NCBI RefSeq assembly: GCF_009017415.1
Contig: NC_092407.1
Coordinates: 2,046,001 to 2,110,000, forward strand
From: Aspergillus flavus
Lineage: Eukaryota; Ascomycota; Eurotiomycetes; Eurotiales; Aspergillaceae
DNA length: 64,000 nt
Reading direction: 5' to 3'
Shown: positions 1-12,127 of the stretch, piece after piece
How positions within the stretch are numbered: position 1 is the stretch's first letter
Layout of the letters: each line of letters begins with the position of its first letter
Program-made: the position numbers and the translations under genes
The notes under the pieces: model-generated
What the model was told of the DNA's origin: nothing
Database searches by the model: none
What the model saw: the letters and a program-made list of their open reading frames with translations, nothing else

Positions 1-826
1 GGGTTAATTCTAAGGGAGTAAAGCATTTGGTCGCGAAGCGTTCAGCAAGCATGTGGCTCAGCTCCTCTGTTCAATGTTAGAACTGGATAGGCGACTAGGC
101 AAATGACAAATATCATCCTCTCTATTTGGTCGATTGGAACACGAGAAGTACATAATCGAAGGACTACTGACCTGGCGAGGAGGCCTGGCCAAGTTCGGTC
201 GACTGGCTTAACCCCATTTTGCAAGTGAAACAAGTAGCGGTATGTTCAATGGCATCTGACAGACAGGTTTAGAGGGATTCCTAGAAGTGGTCTGCTGCTT
301 ATGTATCATTTGTCGATCGCAATACAAAACGTTTTCGGCTTATCGGGCCAGTACTTTGTACTGTACAAAGTGGCCCTTAAGTATGTCGGGAAAAAGAATG
401 TTGCGCCAGCAGACCAAGATTGTCCCACTGAGCTGAGACCTTGGGTACGTAACAAATACCTTGGTGACCAGTAGTATCCATCTAAACCAAAGAGGTAAAA
501 GAGGGTGCTTTGTTGATTCAAGAGAAGTTGAGAGTCTAGCCCTTCCATCGGATGACGACGTCACGGGCCTGGCCTTGGCGCCTTGGGCATTAAGCTATTT
601 TAGGTAATTGACGTTTCTATAGTTGCTTGTCCACCCAATTGACGTCCCTTCATTACCTAAGACTTCGTCCCTCAATTGCTCGGCGACTGACGGTATCTCA
701 AGATATTGTGATCATATGAGAAGAGTCTCGTCACAGGTAAACTGCTTTTGATTCATAACTTCTTCGTCAACCTCTCGTTACGGGTAAATACATTTTGAGG
801 CAGAGAGCATGACCGGCGTTCAGATT
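1..826. other. left-edge intergenic region
   Basis: No gene is supported here. The open frames are short, lack conserved-looking sequence and do not join through plausible splice sites. The stretch next to 826 should hold the 3' untranslated region of the N-myristoyltransferase gene, which runs leftward. A gene starting left of the window could still end here. Confidence 0.5.
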
Positions 827-2470
827 TCACAACATAACAACGCCAACACCTCCCATCTTTTTCTCATCCGGCAGGTTCTTCTCGTTAACACCTCCAGGGA
901 TAGGGGCTGTCCTGTAGTTGTAAAGGTAAAAGTGAAGCTGGCCATCGCCTGCACCGAACTTCAGCTGCTCCAAGAAGAGAGGGTTGTCGTGCAGGGTAAG
1001 GGCGTTGAACACATCGAAGTGAGCCTGTAGCGGGTATTGTAAGCTATAAGGGACACACTATGCCAATGCAAGAGCTGTTGGGGATTCTTACCTTCTTGGC
1101 CTGGATCAAGGCATCGTTCATCAGGAGTAGAAGACGTTCTTTCAAGGCCTTCAGATCCTCCGTGAATGCGGTCTCGGTTGCATAGTAATAGAGGTAAGCA
1201 GCGCGCACTTCCTTATGCTTCGGGTGCTGAATGACCGTTGATGGGAGGTTGTAGAACGAGAAGAAGTCGGTAATCTTGTGCGTCTCAGGATCTTCTACCA
1301 CATATGACCACACAACTTGCTCCTTTCCTGCGCCATCCTTGTGTACCAACCAATGCTCGATTTCCTCTTTTGTGAAAGCCTGGTTCATATCAAAGCGCTT
1401 CAGATACCGCTCGAGCAAGTCGTGGACGGCGTCAATATCCTTGATCTCCATGGGACGCAGTCCAGGCGTAGATGTAGTGCTGGGAAGATGATTCTTGGTG
1501 ATCTGGCGGGCTTTGGTAGAGCCATGAGGAAGGGGTGAGAAGCCGACCTCATAAAGCTTCAGCCAGTCCAACGGACGGTGGTAGTAGCGGCAGGAGCTGA
1601 CTGGCGTAGGCAAAACCACACCAGCAGTATAGATGGCTTGGTAGATTCCATTCAGGTAGCAGCGACGGGTGATCTCCTTGATGAGAACGGGAGTCAAACG
1701 CTTAGACCGCAGTTTCTTGTGGATACAGAGGAAGTTGATTTCCGTCACCTTGAGCTTCTGATCGCGAACACGGATCTCGGTAGGCACACCGCAAATGGAT
1801 GCGACAAGCTTCTTAGACTTGGTAGCGCGAACGCCCACATGCCATTCTTTTCTCCAACCGGGAGACATCAGAGCCCTATGATGTTCGTAAATATTAGTTT
1901 ACATTAATCTACCTCATGTCATGTTAAGATATTTATGCCAATGTTAATAACGACGTACCAATGCAAAAATGACTGGGAGTATCTAAAGCGGAACATGGCG
2001 TTATCGTCCTCCACGTAGTGGTATGTCAACAAATCCCACAATTCCTGCAGCTCGGTCTCGTTGGTCAAATCAAGAGTTGTCCACTCGAAACCTTCAATGA
2101 GCTGATCGGGCTCCTTCGACACCTTCTCGGGGTCGATGATCTTAATGGGACCTCCGCTGGCATTGCTGGTCTCATCGAAACGGGGTACGGGTTGTGTCTG
2201 CCAGAACCTGTACGAAGCCATGTCCTTCTGGTTCTTCCCACCGACCGATAGACCAGTCAGCAGCTCGGAGATGGTCATTTTGCGCAATGCCTCCGCAGCG
2301 TCTTTCTTGTCCATTCCGGCCAGCTCGTTCTTCAGCGCCGGGTTATTCTCCAATAGCTTCTCCGCCATCTTGGGGGTGATTGTCGCATCCTTGAGCTTTT
2401 GCTCAGAGCTACCTGCTTGTGTGTCTTCAGCCTGGGGCGCTTTGCCCTTGGTATCCTTAGGGTCCGACAT
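827..2470 (-). CDS. nmt1: glycylpeptide N-tetradecanoyltransferase (N-myristoyltransferase)
   Basis: Transfers myristate from myristoyl-CoA to the N-terminal glycine of nascent proteins in the cytosol. Three exons, 2470-1959, 1875-1092 and 1024-827, give 497 residues, normal for fungal NMTs. The introns start GTACGT and GTAAGA; the first splits the Trp codon before [16 protein letters not shown], a family block. An acidic, low-complexity N-terminus (about residues 1-60) precedes the GNAT-like double domain. [18 protein letters not shown] (acyl-CoA site) and FFSFYNLPS are visible, and the protein ends GVGVVML with the C-terminal carboxylate that serves as catalytic base in this family. The ATG at 2470 was chosen because it opens MSDPKD; the GTG one codon upstream is not a fungal start. 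Clients in this window could not be identified. Confidence 0.95.
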
Positions 2471-3056
2471 CACGGCGGGCGAGATGATGATGAGGGGTTA
2501 AGATTTAAGCGGGTTGAGTGCGGAAGGTTTTCAGGTCCGGCGCCCCACGTCACGCCAATTTCGCGGGGTCAAGCTTAATAAATAGTAGTAATCATAAATT
2601 CATTGATAAGTAAACAATTCACTCACTTAAACCACAACGATGGAGCCAAAATCCACTTGGCGCATTCTCTAGCATATTTTTCTCCCGGACAATTGGTGTC
2701 CGACATACTACAGCGTAATTGAATGTACTGCACATCAAAGTATGAACTCTTGCCTTGGCAAATCGTTACAATGGATGTACACACAAATTGAGACGAAAGT
2801 TCAATTGGTTTTCTCCTATCTTCTCCAGGCTATTATATAATTATATATTCCATATATGAACTGAATTCGAGGTTTGTTGAATCCCAAGATAAACGCCTCC
2901 CCAAATCTATATCATCCCACATGCTAACATGAAAAAGGACTCCTAGCCCTTCTGGGTATCGTTGAGTATGTTGTTGAGAACACTGCGTAGACAATTATTG
3001 ATGTCCAGATCTCCAATTCTACGTAGAATCAAAAAAGGTTCCACGAACGTATGCCT
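2471..3056. other. intergenic: NMT promoter and FPGS 3' end
   Basis: Between two minus-strand genes. It should hold the NMT promoter (near 2471-2700) and the FPGS terminator region (near 2850-3056). It is AT-rich around 2570-2640 and 2830-2900. No open frame resembles a gene. Confidence 0.5.
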
Positions 3057-4792
3057 TCATTGCGGACCCGGCTTGGTCTCGATCACATCTAGGAAACCGC
3101 CAACAAGATGTAAGCTGCCCGTGACAAAGCTCATGATGGGTGTTTCATCGTTATCTGAACATTCTCTCTCCTTCGCTGCCAGGTCTCGGGTGAAGTCAAC
3201 AGCTTCTTCGATGGTACCATACACCTTGACCTCAGCACGTGGATCAATTGAACGCCATTTCTCCGCAAGGCTGTTCTGGACCTGTAACTTTTCCACCTCA
3301 GATGCGCTCGTATTCATGCTTACGAGGTCGGGTCGATAACCTGCCGCTTTGTACGTTACATTGGTACAGAAAATCGCGTGAGTGAAAGGCTGCTCGGACC
3401 CAAGAGCTGCAGCCAAGGTATCGTAGAGGGCTTGGGCGAGGGCATTGCTATCACGAGTTTGCTGATTGAAGATCAAGACGCGCAGCTTTCTGTTTGCTAC
3501 CGCACCGGATGAGGAATTCGCATGTATCTGGGAGGTGAACCATTGACCGGCCAGCTTGATACTCTCTAGAGTATGACCACCGTCAATGAACCAGGTGACA
3601 TTCTTTTCATGTCGGGTTTCACAACGCCCGCCTAACCGAGCCAATTCCAACCCCTTACGGAATTTAGCAGGCAAAGGCTTCTTCATAAAATCATCTGGAA
3701 TGTCTTCGAGCCCGACTTTCTTAAGAAATTCTGCAGCCGTTGCGATCGCCAGAGCTGCATTTGTGCGTTGGAAATCGCCGGCCAACCCAAGTTTCACACT
3801 GCTACCACTGGCTAGATCAGGATGACCTGCAATGATTTCCAATTGAGTTTTCTTATCCGCTGCACGGTCGTATAGAACCTTTTCGGCACTGGCAGCTTGA
3901 GGAGCACTGAAGCCTTTGACCCCAGGCTTTATAATACCACCCTTATGCCAGGCAATTTCCTCAATCGTTGTTCCCAGCATAGCAGTATGGTCAATACCTA
4001 AGCTTGTGATCGCCGTCGCGGCAGGCCGCTCGAGGACATTCGTGCAGTCATACTCTCCACCGATGCCACACTCTATCACCGCAGCATCCACACCTTCACT
4101 CAGATAAGTATGAAATGCCATAAGAGTCAGGTATCGAAAATACTGCGGCTTTGTTCGTAGTTCTTCCGGGTTCTCGCCGGCCACACGAGCCGCTTCATCA
4201 AGCCGGTCCCAGACCTCGAAGAAGTACCGAGCAAACTTTTCTTCGGAGAGCGGCGCACCATTGATCTGAATACGCTCTCGGGCAAATCGTAAGTGAGGAG
4301 ATGTATAGAGGCCGACTTTTTTGAGACGTGGCGCAGAATCATTTGATTCTGAGGGCACCGGGGAAGTGTATTGAGATAGGATGGAAGAGATGAAAGCGGA
4401 GGTCGATCCCTTGCCCTTGGTACCAGCAACGTGCACAGGATTCAGACGGTTCAGATCGGAGGGCTATAGAGAAAAGAAGAAAGGTTGAACTGCAGTCAGC
4501 AATCAACTGTATAGCCCTGAATTAACCACTACTATAGTGGAAGCGCAACATTCACATTATCCGCGGGAAAGGTTGCGAACCTGGTATCCAATGCGTCGGA
4601 GCCACTCTATAGTTTCGGGGAGAGACCGTAAATTCATTTGTCGCCGGTCTCCTGACTCTCTCAGTTGTTGAACAACTGCGAAGTTGGTCTGCAGCGAATT
4701 CAATGCTGTAATTGCAGCCTATATTCATGCCGTTAGAGTGTCTGGAGATCAGTAGCTTAGAAGTCTCGGCATACCTCATAGTTGCGGGACAT
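3057..4792 (-). CDS. met7: folylpolyglutamate synthase
   Basis: Adds gamma-linked glutamates to tetrahydrofolates using ATP, which retains folates in the cell and mitochondria and is needed for methionine synthesis. Three exons are inferred: 4792-4775 (only 18 bases, MSRNYE), 4718-4581 and 4463-3057, giving 520 residues, the usual family length. Exon 2 encodes the helix around SLQTNFAVVQQLRESG and LPETIEWLRRIGYQ; exon 3 opens PSDLNRLNPVHVAGTKGKGS with the Mur-ligase-type P-loop GTKGKGST. Also visible are the aspartate/serine-rich ATP site (VIECGIGGEYD) and FIDGGHT with its family histidine. No mitochondrial presequence is evident at this ATG; an organellar form would need an upstream start, which I cannot show. 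Confidence 0.93.
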
Positions 4793-5453
4793 TCTGGCCG
4801 GATGGGATGAGAACCGACGAATGGAATTATAGGTATAGAGCGTGTGTATGCGAAAACCCCTCATGAAGATGGTGACAATGCTATCAGCTAAGTCACGAGG
4901 GGTTCCTCGTCGCATTTCCGAAGTTCAACCCGAATTACCATATATGCTTACGTGAGCGACGGAGTCATCAACTACTTAAGGAGTATAGTATCTATGAGTG
5001 CCTAAGGTGGTACTGGTAACTTCCTAACTCTTAAATATCAAAGGATTATATGTATTCGTATGGTTTCAATAATATGACAATTTCTATCATCATCACTTCC
5101 TCCGATGTAAGGTTTTAAAGGTACATGCAACGCGCAGTCTTGCAAGGTTAAACGAGCAAGAGGAAGAAGGCAAAGAAAGCAGCAGCAGAGAGAACATGTG
5201 AAACAAGATGATAAGAACAAAAATAAATCTATACAGCCAAAGAGAAACCATGCTATTAATGCCGGAAGGGTTACTTGCAAATGTGTGAATTCCATAAGAA
5301 AGAAAGCAAGGAGAGACTAGAAGATAGTGCATATAGAGGTGGTCCTTTTTACAACCCCCAACATCGAAGTAGGTAAAGGACGAAACTGTGTACCGGACAC
5401 GTACTATTTAGTATGTAAAAGAACTCAGCAATGACAGTAGCCTGAGTAAGAGA
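4793..5453. other. intergenic: FPGS promoter and SAC1 3' end
   Basis: About 660 bases between two minus-strand genes. Minus-strand frames at 5038-5332 are rich in Cys, Phe and Leu and overlap each other in different frames, which is typical of a purine-rich plus strand rather than a gene. The region should carry the FPGS promoter and the SAC1 3' untranslated region. Confidence 0.5.
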
Positions 5454-7678
5454 CTATTCAATCCTAGTCTTCCCTTCTTCCAGAAAGCCGAGTCGAGCAT
5501 TGCTATAGCCCCTCTGGTGCTTTCTGGAAGGAAGAAATTGCCCCACGATAGGATCCGATCGGGCCTTGATCATCGCATCTTGATACCCTTCGGATCCAGC
5601 AGCTGGTGTATTCAATTTGGGCCAGTTCACCTGCAATCTGTTAGCGTGGTGTATATACATAACCAATTATCAATAAACTTACGTAAAGCATCCCATGCCC
5701 AAGTATGAAGCGTGCACACCAGGCAGAGACCACCAGCCAGAATATGACGAACAGACGCAACGGCCACACGGCAGCATCAGGCAAACGCCTCGTAAATATG
5801 GAAATTAGAACCATAAAGACACCAGCAGCAAGGATATAGGGGATGGACTGAATAATGAGGGGTCGGCGGTCTAGGAAAAGTTGAAGGTTGCCAAGTGTGG
5901 AATTTGGAGGAAGGTAGGTGCCCAAGAAGACATCGAAGCCATCTTGCCTGGGGCCATCCAAGAGGTTATTTTTCACGTATCGCGTGATGGAATTGTTCAA
6001 GTCTTGCAGCATGCCAGCGCGAGTACGCTGGCCAGTACGGGTGAAATCGGTTTTCAGTGCCCCGGTGCCCGAATACGATTTAGAGACAACGTCTGCATTA
6101 TCGGCCCAGATGTTACGGAACAGGTCCTCAAAGTCCCGGTCATCATTTGCAGCTTCTCCTTGACGTAGGATCCCTGCGTCAGTGAGCTGGCGGGTTACAG
6201 CCCAACGCCCAAGCATACTCTGCACTACGTTCGTTCGATCCAAGCAGTCCATGCAGTTGGTACGAACAACACTGGTTTGTGAAGATCGTATATCCAGTTG
6301 TCCACTAGGCACACCAGGATCCTCTACACCACGGAAATAACCGCCTCGCGTAAGACCATCAATTAAACGGTCCATCAGCAGTTCCGCGCGGTGCCATTGC
6401 AGCCCCTTTGTTTCGTTGTGGAAATCGAAGTAGATGTAGTGGAGACGGTCCAATTCCTTCTGCCTTTGACCTGGCTCCAGGGCATGTATCTTCTCGGAGG
6501 ATACCGCGTCGACCTCTGTATTCTCGGTCGATGGAGAGACCAAAATGCGTACGAGCTGTTCATATGCATCCTTGACTCGCTCCTCCCTCCCTTTCTGGTT
6601 TACAAGGTTGACCAGGTAGTTTTCTCCATACAACCGGATCTGCTCAGCAAAATGCTTTCGTGCGGCATCGACGGCTGTTTCCACCCCACGAACCTGGAGT
6701 TTGGGGGTATACTTGAGGTTGTTGACTTCGGCCCAAAATACGGGAACACTCCCGCGAGTCTGCACGTAAGCCATGACCTGAAGGTCCCGACCCGAATCTG
6801 CAGTTTTTTCTTTCATGGACTGGCCTCCAGAAAACCCCGATAGCCCACCAGTCGCATCATTCAAGATCACAATCTGCTCGGTTTCGTTGTAATTTGAAAC
6901 GTGTCCTTGCTCATCTATACCACGTGAAAAGTATCTTGTCCCAGCGCGGTGTCTAGATCTCCTCGTAATGAGAGCAAACGTAAAAGAAGTCGACTTAACC
7001 TTTGCCGGAGTGATGCGTAACATTCCATACATTACGGGGAGAATATAAGGATCAACTCCGGGCTGGGGTCCATATCGTACGCTCGTTGTATCATGCCCTC
7101 CGAGGCTAAAGTCTATGAGATCGGATTGAATGAAGCGATTCCAAAAGAACCGGTCATCGGCTCGTTTCCACATCGGAAGGCTAGCATCGCTTTGCGACTG
7201 ACGCTGGAAACTGTTGGTGAGGTCCAAGGCATAAGAAAAATACATTGGCCCCGTGCGGAGAAGCTCTTTTAGCAGCGCCAAATACGTGTCCTCATCGTGG
7301 TCATGTAGCGGGCGCTCACGAAGGGGTAAGAACTCAGTTCCTGCAACTTTGTAAACCATATGTCCGCGTAGTCGACCCATAGGCAGCGCTTTGGTGATTA
7401 CGATGATATATTTGTCTGCAAGAGTCATCATTAGAGCCAGGCTATTAGCTGAAGTTTGCAACAGACATACCCAGCTTCAACTTTATCATGCCCAGTATAC
7501 CGGCGATACTGGAAATGCGCTTAGCACCAGGAAGGGTGCCATCATGCAATCGTAAGTCGCCTGTTGGGCGGTCAACGATAAGCGTGGGAGCATTTGGTGA
7601 AGAGGGCGAGGTGAAAGCGTAATGAGAGGAGGAGGCGTGGAGGTTGATATCGCGGAACGGAAGGAGAGTAGTAGCCAT
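5454..7678 (-). CDS. sac1: phosphoinositide phosphatase Sac1
   Basis: Dephosphorylates PI4P (and PI3P) at the ER and Golgi. Three exons, 7678-7471, 7415-5683 and 5630-5454, give 705 residues. The 55-base first intron is placed by GTATGT, a CTAAT branch site and the GCAG acceptor that restores the frame as LKLGDKYIIVIT. The Sac domain carries the catalytic CX5R loop in RTNCMDCLDRTN. Two hydrophobic segments follow near the C-terminus (IPYILAAGVFMVLISIF and PLRLFVIFWLVVSAWCARFI), the usual two-span ER anchor, then a short cytosolic tail. The length, about 80 residues above yeast Sac1, is common in filamentous fungi. It is divergent from the Rab5-type gene. Confidence 0.95.
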
Positions 7679-8217
7679 TGTTGGCGACAGCTCACTATCT
7701 AGACAGGGGGTAAAGAAAGAAGATAGATAACAATACAGACGAAGTAGATAGGAAGGAATATGAAAACCAAACTAAAGAACGTGGGGTGGGTGGATATTAA
7801 GAAAAATCACCGCATGGTCGGAAAGAAAGAAGGTTCAGGCGGAGAGATTGATTGTCAGGAGCAGGAATGACGATCTCTCAGGAAGCCTAGGGTGTTGTGT
7901 ATTGTAACTCTGAACGCAGCATGTGGTGATAATAATACCTGCCAATTGCCGCCGCCATAGGTCAAGCCAAGCCGCCACACCGCCCCGCAGAACGGCCACT
8001 CGGCTTGGGCCAGGTGTGGCTGAATCCCTTCGTCATCTACCCTTACCGGCAGGCCGCCATCAAACCTCCCAGCATCCGATCCCGTCTTCAGTCCAACCTC
8101 CCGTCGAAAGGAATCTTCAACGTTTAGCGCTTTTTATTCTCACGGTCCATCTGTGTGCGATTTTTATCTCCCGACGCTCTACCTATTTACAAAGTTGCTC
8201 TTCCGACTATAGAAATC
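7679..8217. promoter_or_regulatory. shared divergent promoter region, sac1 / Rab5
   Basis: The two start codons face away from each other with 539 bases between them, so both promoters must lie here. The sac1 side is purine-rich (7700-7870). The Rab5 side contains CT-rich stretches near 8050-8200 that look like fungal transcription-start context. No specific factor site is claimed. A 138-codon plus-strand frame (7923-8339) runs into the Rab5 gene in another frame and is not a gene. Confidence 0.55.
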
Positions 8218-9165
8218 ATGGCCTCCAGAGCCGCAGCAGGCGCCCGTCCTGGTGCCAGATTCGCTCAGTTCAAACTTGTCTTGCTTGGTTAGCTATTTCT
8301 TTTCAAATGTCCCCAACTACGTTATCTGTTGTAGAGTAACTGACATATCGTTTCTCCCCTTCTAGGAGAATCCGCTGTTGGAAAGGTTAGCCTATCTTTA
8401 CTGTTTATTTTGACGGTCGCTGACGTCTTTCATTACAGAGTTCGCTAGTATTGAGATTTGTCAAGGTAGGCTTAGAGTTTATGAATTCATTTCGATACCC
8501 AAGATATCCGGTCTTAGTTGGGGTTTTGTGATGTCGCTTACTCGCCATAGGATCAATTCGATGACTACCGGGAGTCGACGATTGGCGCTGCCTTTTTAAC
8601 ACAAACCATTTCTTTGGACGAAAGCACGACGGTCAAGTTCGAAATATGGGATACCGCCGGTCAGGAGAGATACAAGTCGCTAGCCCCGATGTACTACAGA
8701 AACGCCAACTGCGCAGTAGTTGTTTACGATATCACACAAGCTGTACGAACCCGGCCCATGACTCTCGGTTTTTGTTCCTTGAAACAATGAAATACTAACA
8801 TTGTAATCGTCGTATAGTCGTCGCTGGATAAGGCCAAGTCGTGGGTGAAAGAGTTACAACGCCAAGCGAACGAGAACATTGTCATCGCCCTTGCGGGTAA
8901 TAAGCTCGACCTTGTCACAGAAAACCCAGACAAGAGGGCAATCCCAACCGCAGATGCCGAGGCCTATGCACGTGAGGCTGGTTTGCTTTTCTTTGAGACA
9001 TCGGCGAAGACCTCCTCGAACGTGCGGGAATTGTTTACCGCAATTGCGAAGAAACTTCCTCTCGACCAAGCCGGACCTCGAAACTTGCGCACAAACCCCC
9101 GTCCGGGTGTGGACTTGCGCCCAGAGGCCCCTGGCACTCAGGGCGCCAACTCCTGCCAATGCTAA
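8218..9165 (+). CDS. ypt5: Rab5-family small GTPase (Vps21/Ypt5 type)
   Basis: Early-endosome GTPase controlling endocytic fusion. Five exons, 8218-8287, 8366-8385, 8439-8465, 8551-8742 and 8818-9165, give 218 residues. Motifs in order: P-loop GESAVGKSS (residues 24-32), switch [11 protein letters not shown], switch [11 protein letters not shown], the Rab5-like [21 protein letters not shown] and ETSAKT. It ends NSCQC, a CXC-type double prenylation signal. Exons 2 and 3 are only 20 and 27 bases and split the P-loop region; they are required to keep the frame. Aspergilli carry two Rab5 paralogues and I cannot tell which this is. Divergent from sac1. Confidence 0.95.
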
Positions 9166-10056
9166 ATTTAAACGCAAGCTATCACCTTTGTCTCGCTGTA
9201 TCTCTCATGTTCACATTCTTTCCCCCCGTCCTTTCAATTATTTTTAGATACGGAAGGTGCACGTCTTGAAGGTTAGCTATGAGTCGCTACGCCGGGTGAC
9301 TCTATGGGCCACCACCAATAACTTAAACCAGAATGCCTAATTTTTACCGGTGTCGTGATGATCATGGGCATGACCCACTGGAATTTTGTGAGATTTCAGT
9401 CGTCGTTGTGAGACCTAACTCGATTGCTTCACTGATCTCAGTCACCATTTCCCGTTCATTTCATTTTCTTTTCCGGCCATGATATTCGATTGTAGCTACT
9501 AAGTGAGAAGGGAGTCGGATATCATGCAAGGGTCTAGTTGGATCTGGCTTTCTAGACATTATGCAGCAGGGCTGTGCCTGCGCTTCGTGCTTTTCCTTTG
9601 CATAACAGTTGCCCTTTTTTTCAGCTTTATTGTTCTCGGCGTCTGTATCCATGTCTTCCTGTTGGGCTGAATTCATGTTACATCTCTTCCCCTTATTTTC
9701 GGTCGTCGTGGGATCGTCCGAATGCTATTCCTACATAATAACTTTCTCTTGAAATTCTTGACAGGAAGTCCATAACCATATATTATCTTTTTGCTTCACA
9801 TCAATCGTCACGTAGCTTGAAGTACGAAGTAGGTCGTTGGTGTCTTAGTATAATTGGAGAATATTCTGCCCCAGGCAACTTCTATAGGCGGTGCGATTGT
9901 TCCCGAGGTCACCAGCCACAGGCTCTGCGGCGGTGCACGATCGGAGCGGTTCGTAAAAGCATCATCCCAATTCCGGTCCGCGTTTTCACTCTCGCCAACA
10001 TCCCCCCTTCAACAAAACCCGCCTTCAGCGTTTACTTCACAGTAGTGCGGCTCGTC
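9166..10056. other. intergenic between Rab5 and mic60
   Basis: About 890 bases holding the Rab5 3' untranslated region and the mic60 promoter. T/C-rich tracts occur at 9440-9660 and 9960-10040. A plus-strand frame at 9817-10176 overlaps the mic60 first exon out of frame and is not supported. Confidence 0.5.
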
Positions 10057-12127
10057 ATGCTGCGCTCTTCTGTTGCACCGGGTCGGCAGTTGCTGTTGTC
10101 TTCCGTTCGCCAACGGACGGCTTCGCAATGGCTGTCTAGAGCTGGGGCAAGCAGCCGGCTCTCTGGTCAGGTATGACGATACCATGTGCATTTTTGTCTT
10201 TCAGGACACCAACTGACTTACATTATTCCCCATCCAGAGATTCTTTGCCGATGCCAAACCTCCTACCAGTGCCCCTACCCCTGTCTCCCCATCATCCGAA
10301 ACACCCATCCCCCCGGAGACTATTCCTAAGCCATCGCCTAGTGAGCAAGGTTCGATTCCTATCGTCAATTGAATACATCGACTCCCCCGATGCTAAAGTA
10401 TGCGCAGATTCTCAGACTCCTCCACCACCCCCACCCGCCCCGGCTCGTAAAACGGGACGTTTCCGAAGATTCCTTCTCTACCTGATTCTCACATCTGGTT
10501 TCGCCTACGGTGGAGGTGTCTTCCTTGCCTTGAAGTCTGACAACTTCCATGACTTCTTCACCGAATACATTCCGTACGGTGAAGAGGCCGTTCTTTACTT
10601 CGAGGAACGGGACTTCTATCGTCGTTTCCCGAACACCCTGAAGGGCCAGGCCCGCATCTCTGGACACAAGGATGAGAGCAAGAAGGTTACAATCCCAAGA
10701 GAGAGTGGCCTGACTTCGAAGGCTGCAGAGGAGCAGGGTTCTGGAAGCGATCTTTCCCAAAAAGGGCCCCATATGAGTGCTGTCAAGGGTGACGAAGCCC
10801 AAATCAAGACCGAGAGTGCTAAGCCTGAACATAAGACTGCCGCCGTGGAGAAGGCGAAGAGTGACAAAGCCGCTAAGGATCAGGCACCCAAAACCAGTGA
10901 TAAGAACGCCGAGGAACCTAGACAACCAGCACTGCCTGCCGTGACAACCTTGGAATTTGCTCAGGTCAATGAGGGAGATGAAGCCATTGTGCAAGAGTTG
11001 GTGAAGACTTTCAACGATATTATCACTGTTATTAGTGCCGATGAGAACTCTGGCAAGTATTCTACACCTGTCGCCAAAGCCAAGGAGGAGCTCCAGAAGA
11101 TTGGGGAGAAGATCATTGCCGTCAGAGAAGAAGCCCGTCGCGCAGCGCAGGAGGAGATCACCAAAGCCCATGCCACCTTCGACGAATCTGCTCGCGAGCT
11201 TATCCGCCGGTTTGAGGAGTCGCGCGCGGCTGATGCTGCTCAGTTCCGGGAGGAGTTTGAGTCGGAGCGGGAGAAGCTGGCTTTTGCTTACCAAGAGAAG
11301 ATCCAGACTGAGCTGCAGAGAGCTCAAGAAGTTGCTGAACAGCGTCTTCAGAATGAATTGGTTGAACAAGCCATTGAACTCAATCGCAAGTACCTCCACG
11401 AAGTGAAGGATCTTGTTGAGCGAGAGCGTGAGGGCCGTCTTAGCAAGCTTAACGAACTGACCGCCAACGTTAGCGAGCTGGAAAAGCTTACTAGCAGTTG
11501 GAAGGACGTGATCGATACTAACCTGAAGACCCAGCAACTTCAAGTCGCTGTGGATGCAGTCCGCTCCGTCCTTGAGCGCTCTTCGACCCCTCGTCCATTT
11601 GTTCGGGAGCTTGTTGCTGTGAAGGAACTGGCTGCCGATGACCCTGTGGTTGAGGCTGCGATTGCATCTATCAACCCTACAGCATACCAGCGTGGCATTC
11701 CCTCGAAGTCTCAGATCATTGAACGTTTCCGCCGCGTCGCTGATGAGGTTCGCAAGGCAAGCCTTCTGCCTGAGGATGCGGGCATTGCTAGCCACGCTGC
11801 CAGCCTCGTCTTGAGCAAGGTCATGTTCAAGAAGGACCCTGTCGCCCACAGCGATGATGTTGAGAGTGTTCTTGTTCGCACTGAAAGCCTCCTGGAAAAG
11901 GGCGACCTTGATGCCGCTGCACGTGAGATGAACAGTCTGAAGGGGTGGGCAAAGATTTTGAGCAAGGATTGGCTCGGAGACGTGCGCAGGGTCCTGGAAG
12001 TGAAGCAAGCACTAGAGGTATGGTTCCTAAACACAAAGTCACTTCTCGTCAACAATTCCAAGCTAACTCATTGACATTGTAGGTCATTGAAACTGAGGCT
12101 CGTCTTCAGTGCCTGAGAGTTGAATAG
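10057..12127 (+). CDS. mic60: MICOS complex subunit Mic60 (mitofilin)
   Basis: Inner-membrane core subunit that shapes crista junctions and tethers to outer-membrane complexes. Four exons, 10057-10170, 10238-10349, 10408-12017 and 12083-12127, give 626 residues. The N-terminus is an Arg/Ser-rich presequence ([20 protein letters not shown]), followed by a Pro-rich spacer, then [23 protein letters not shown] as the single membrane segment. A Lys/Glu-rich linker and a long coiled coil follow, then the mitofilin signature region near the C-terminus (residues about 470-610). The 58-base second intron is essential because the presequence frame stops otherwise. The last exon is 14 codons plus stop. 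A long antisense open frame is only a codon-bias shadow. Confidence 0.93.

Noticed and set aside
10365..12008. 547-codon open frame antisense to mic60
   Set aside because: It lies exactly opposite the mic60 coding exon, has no domain, and arises from codon bias in the sense gene.
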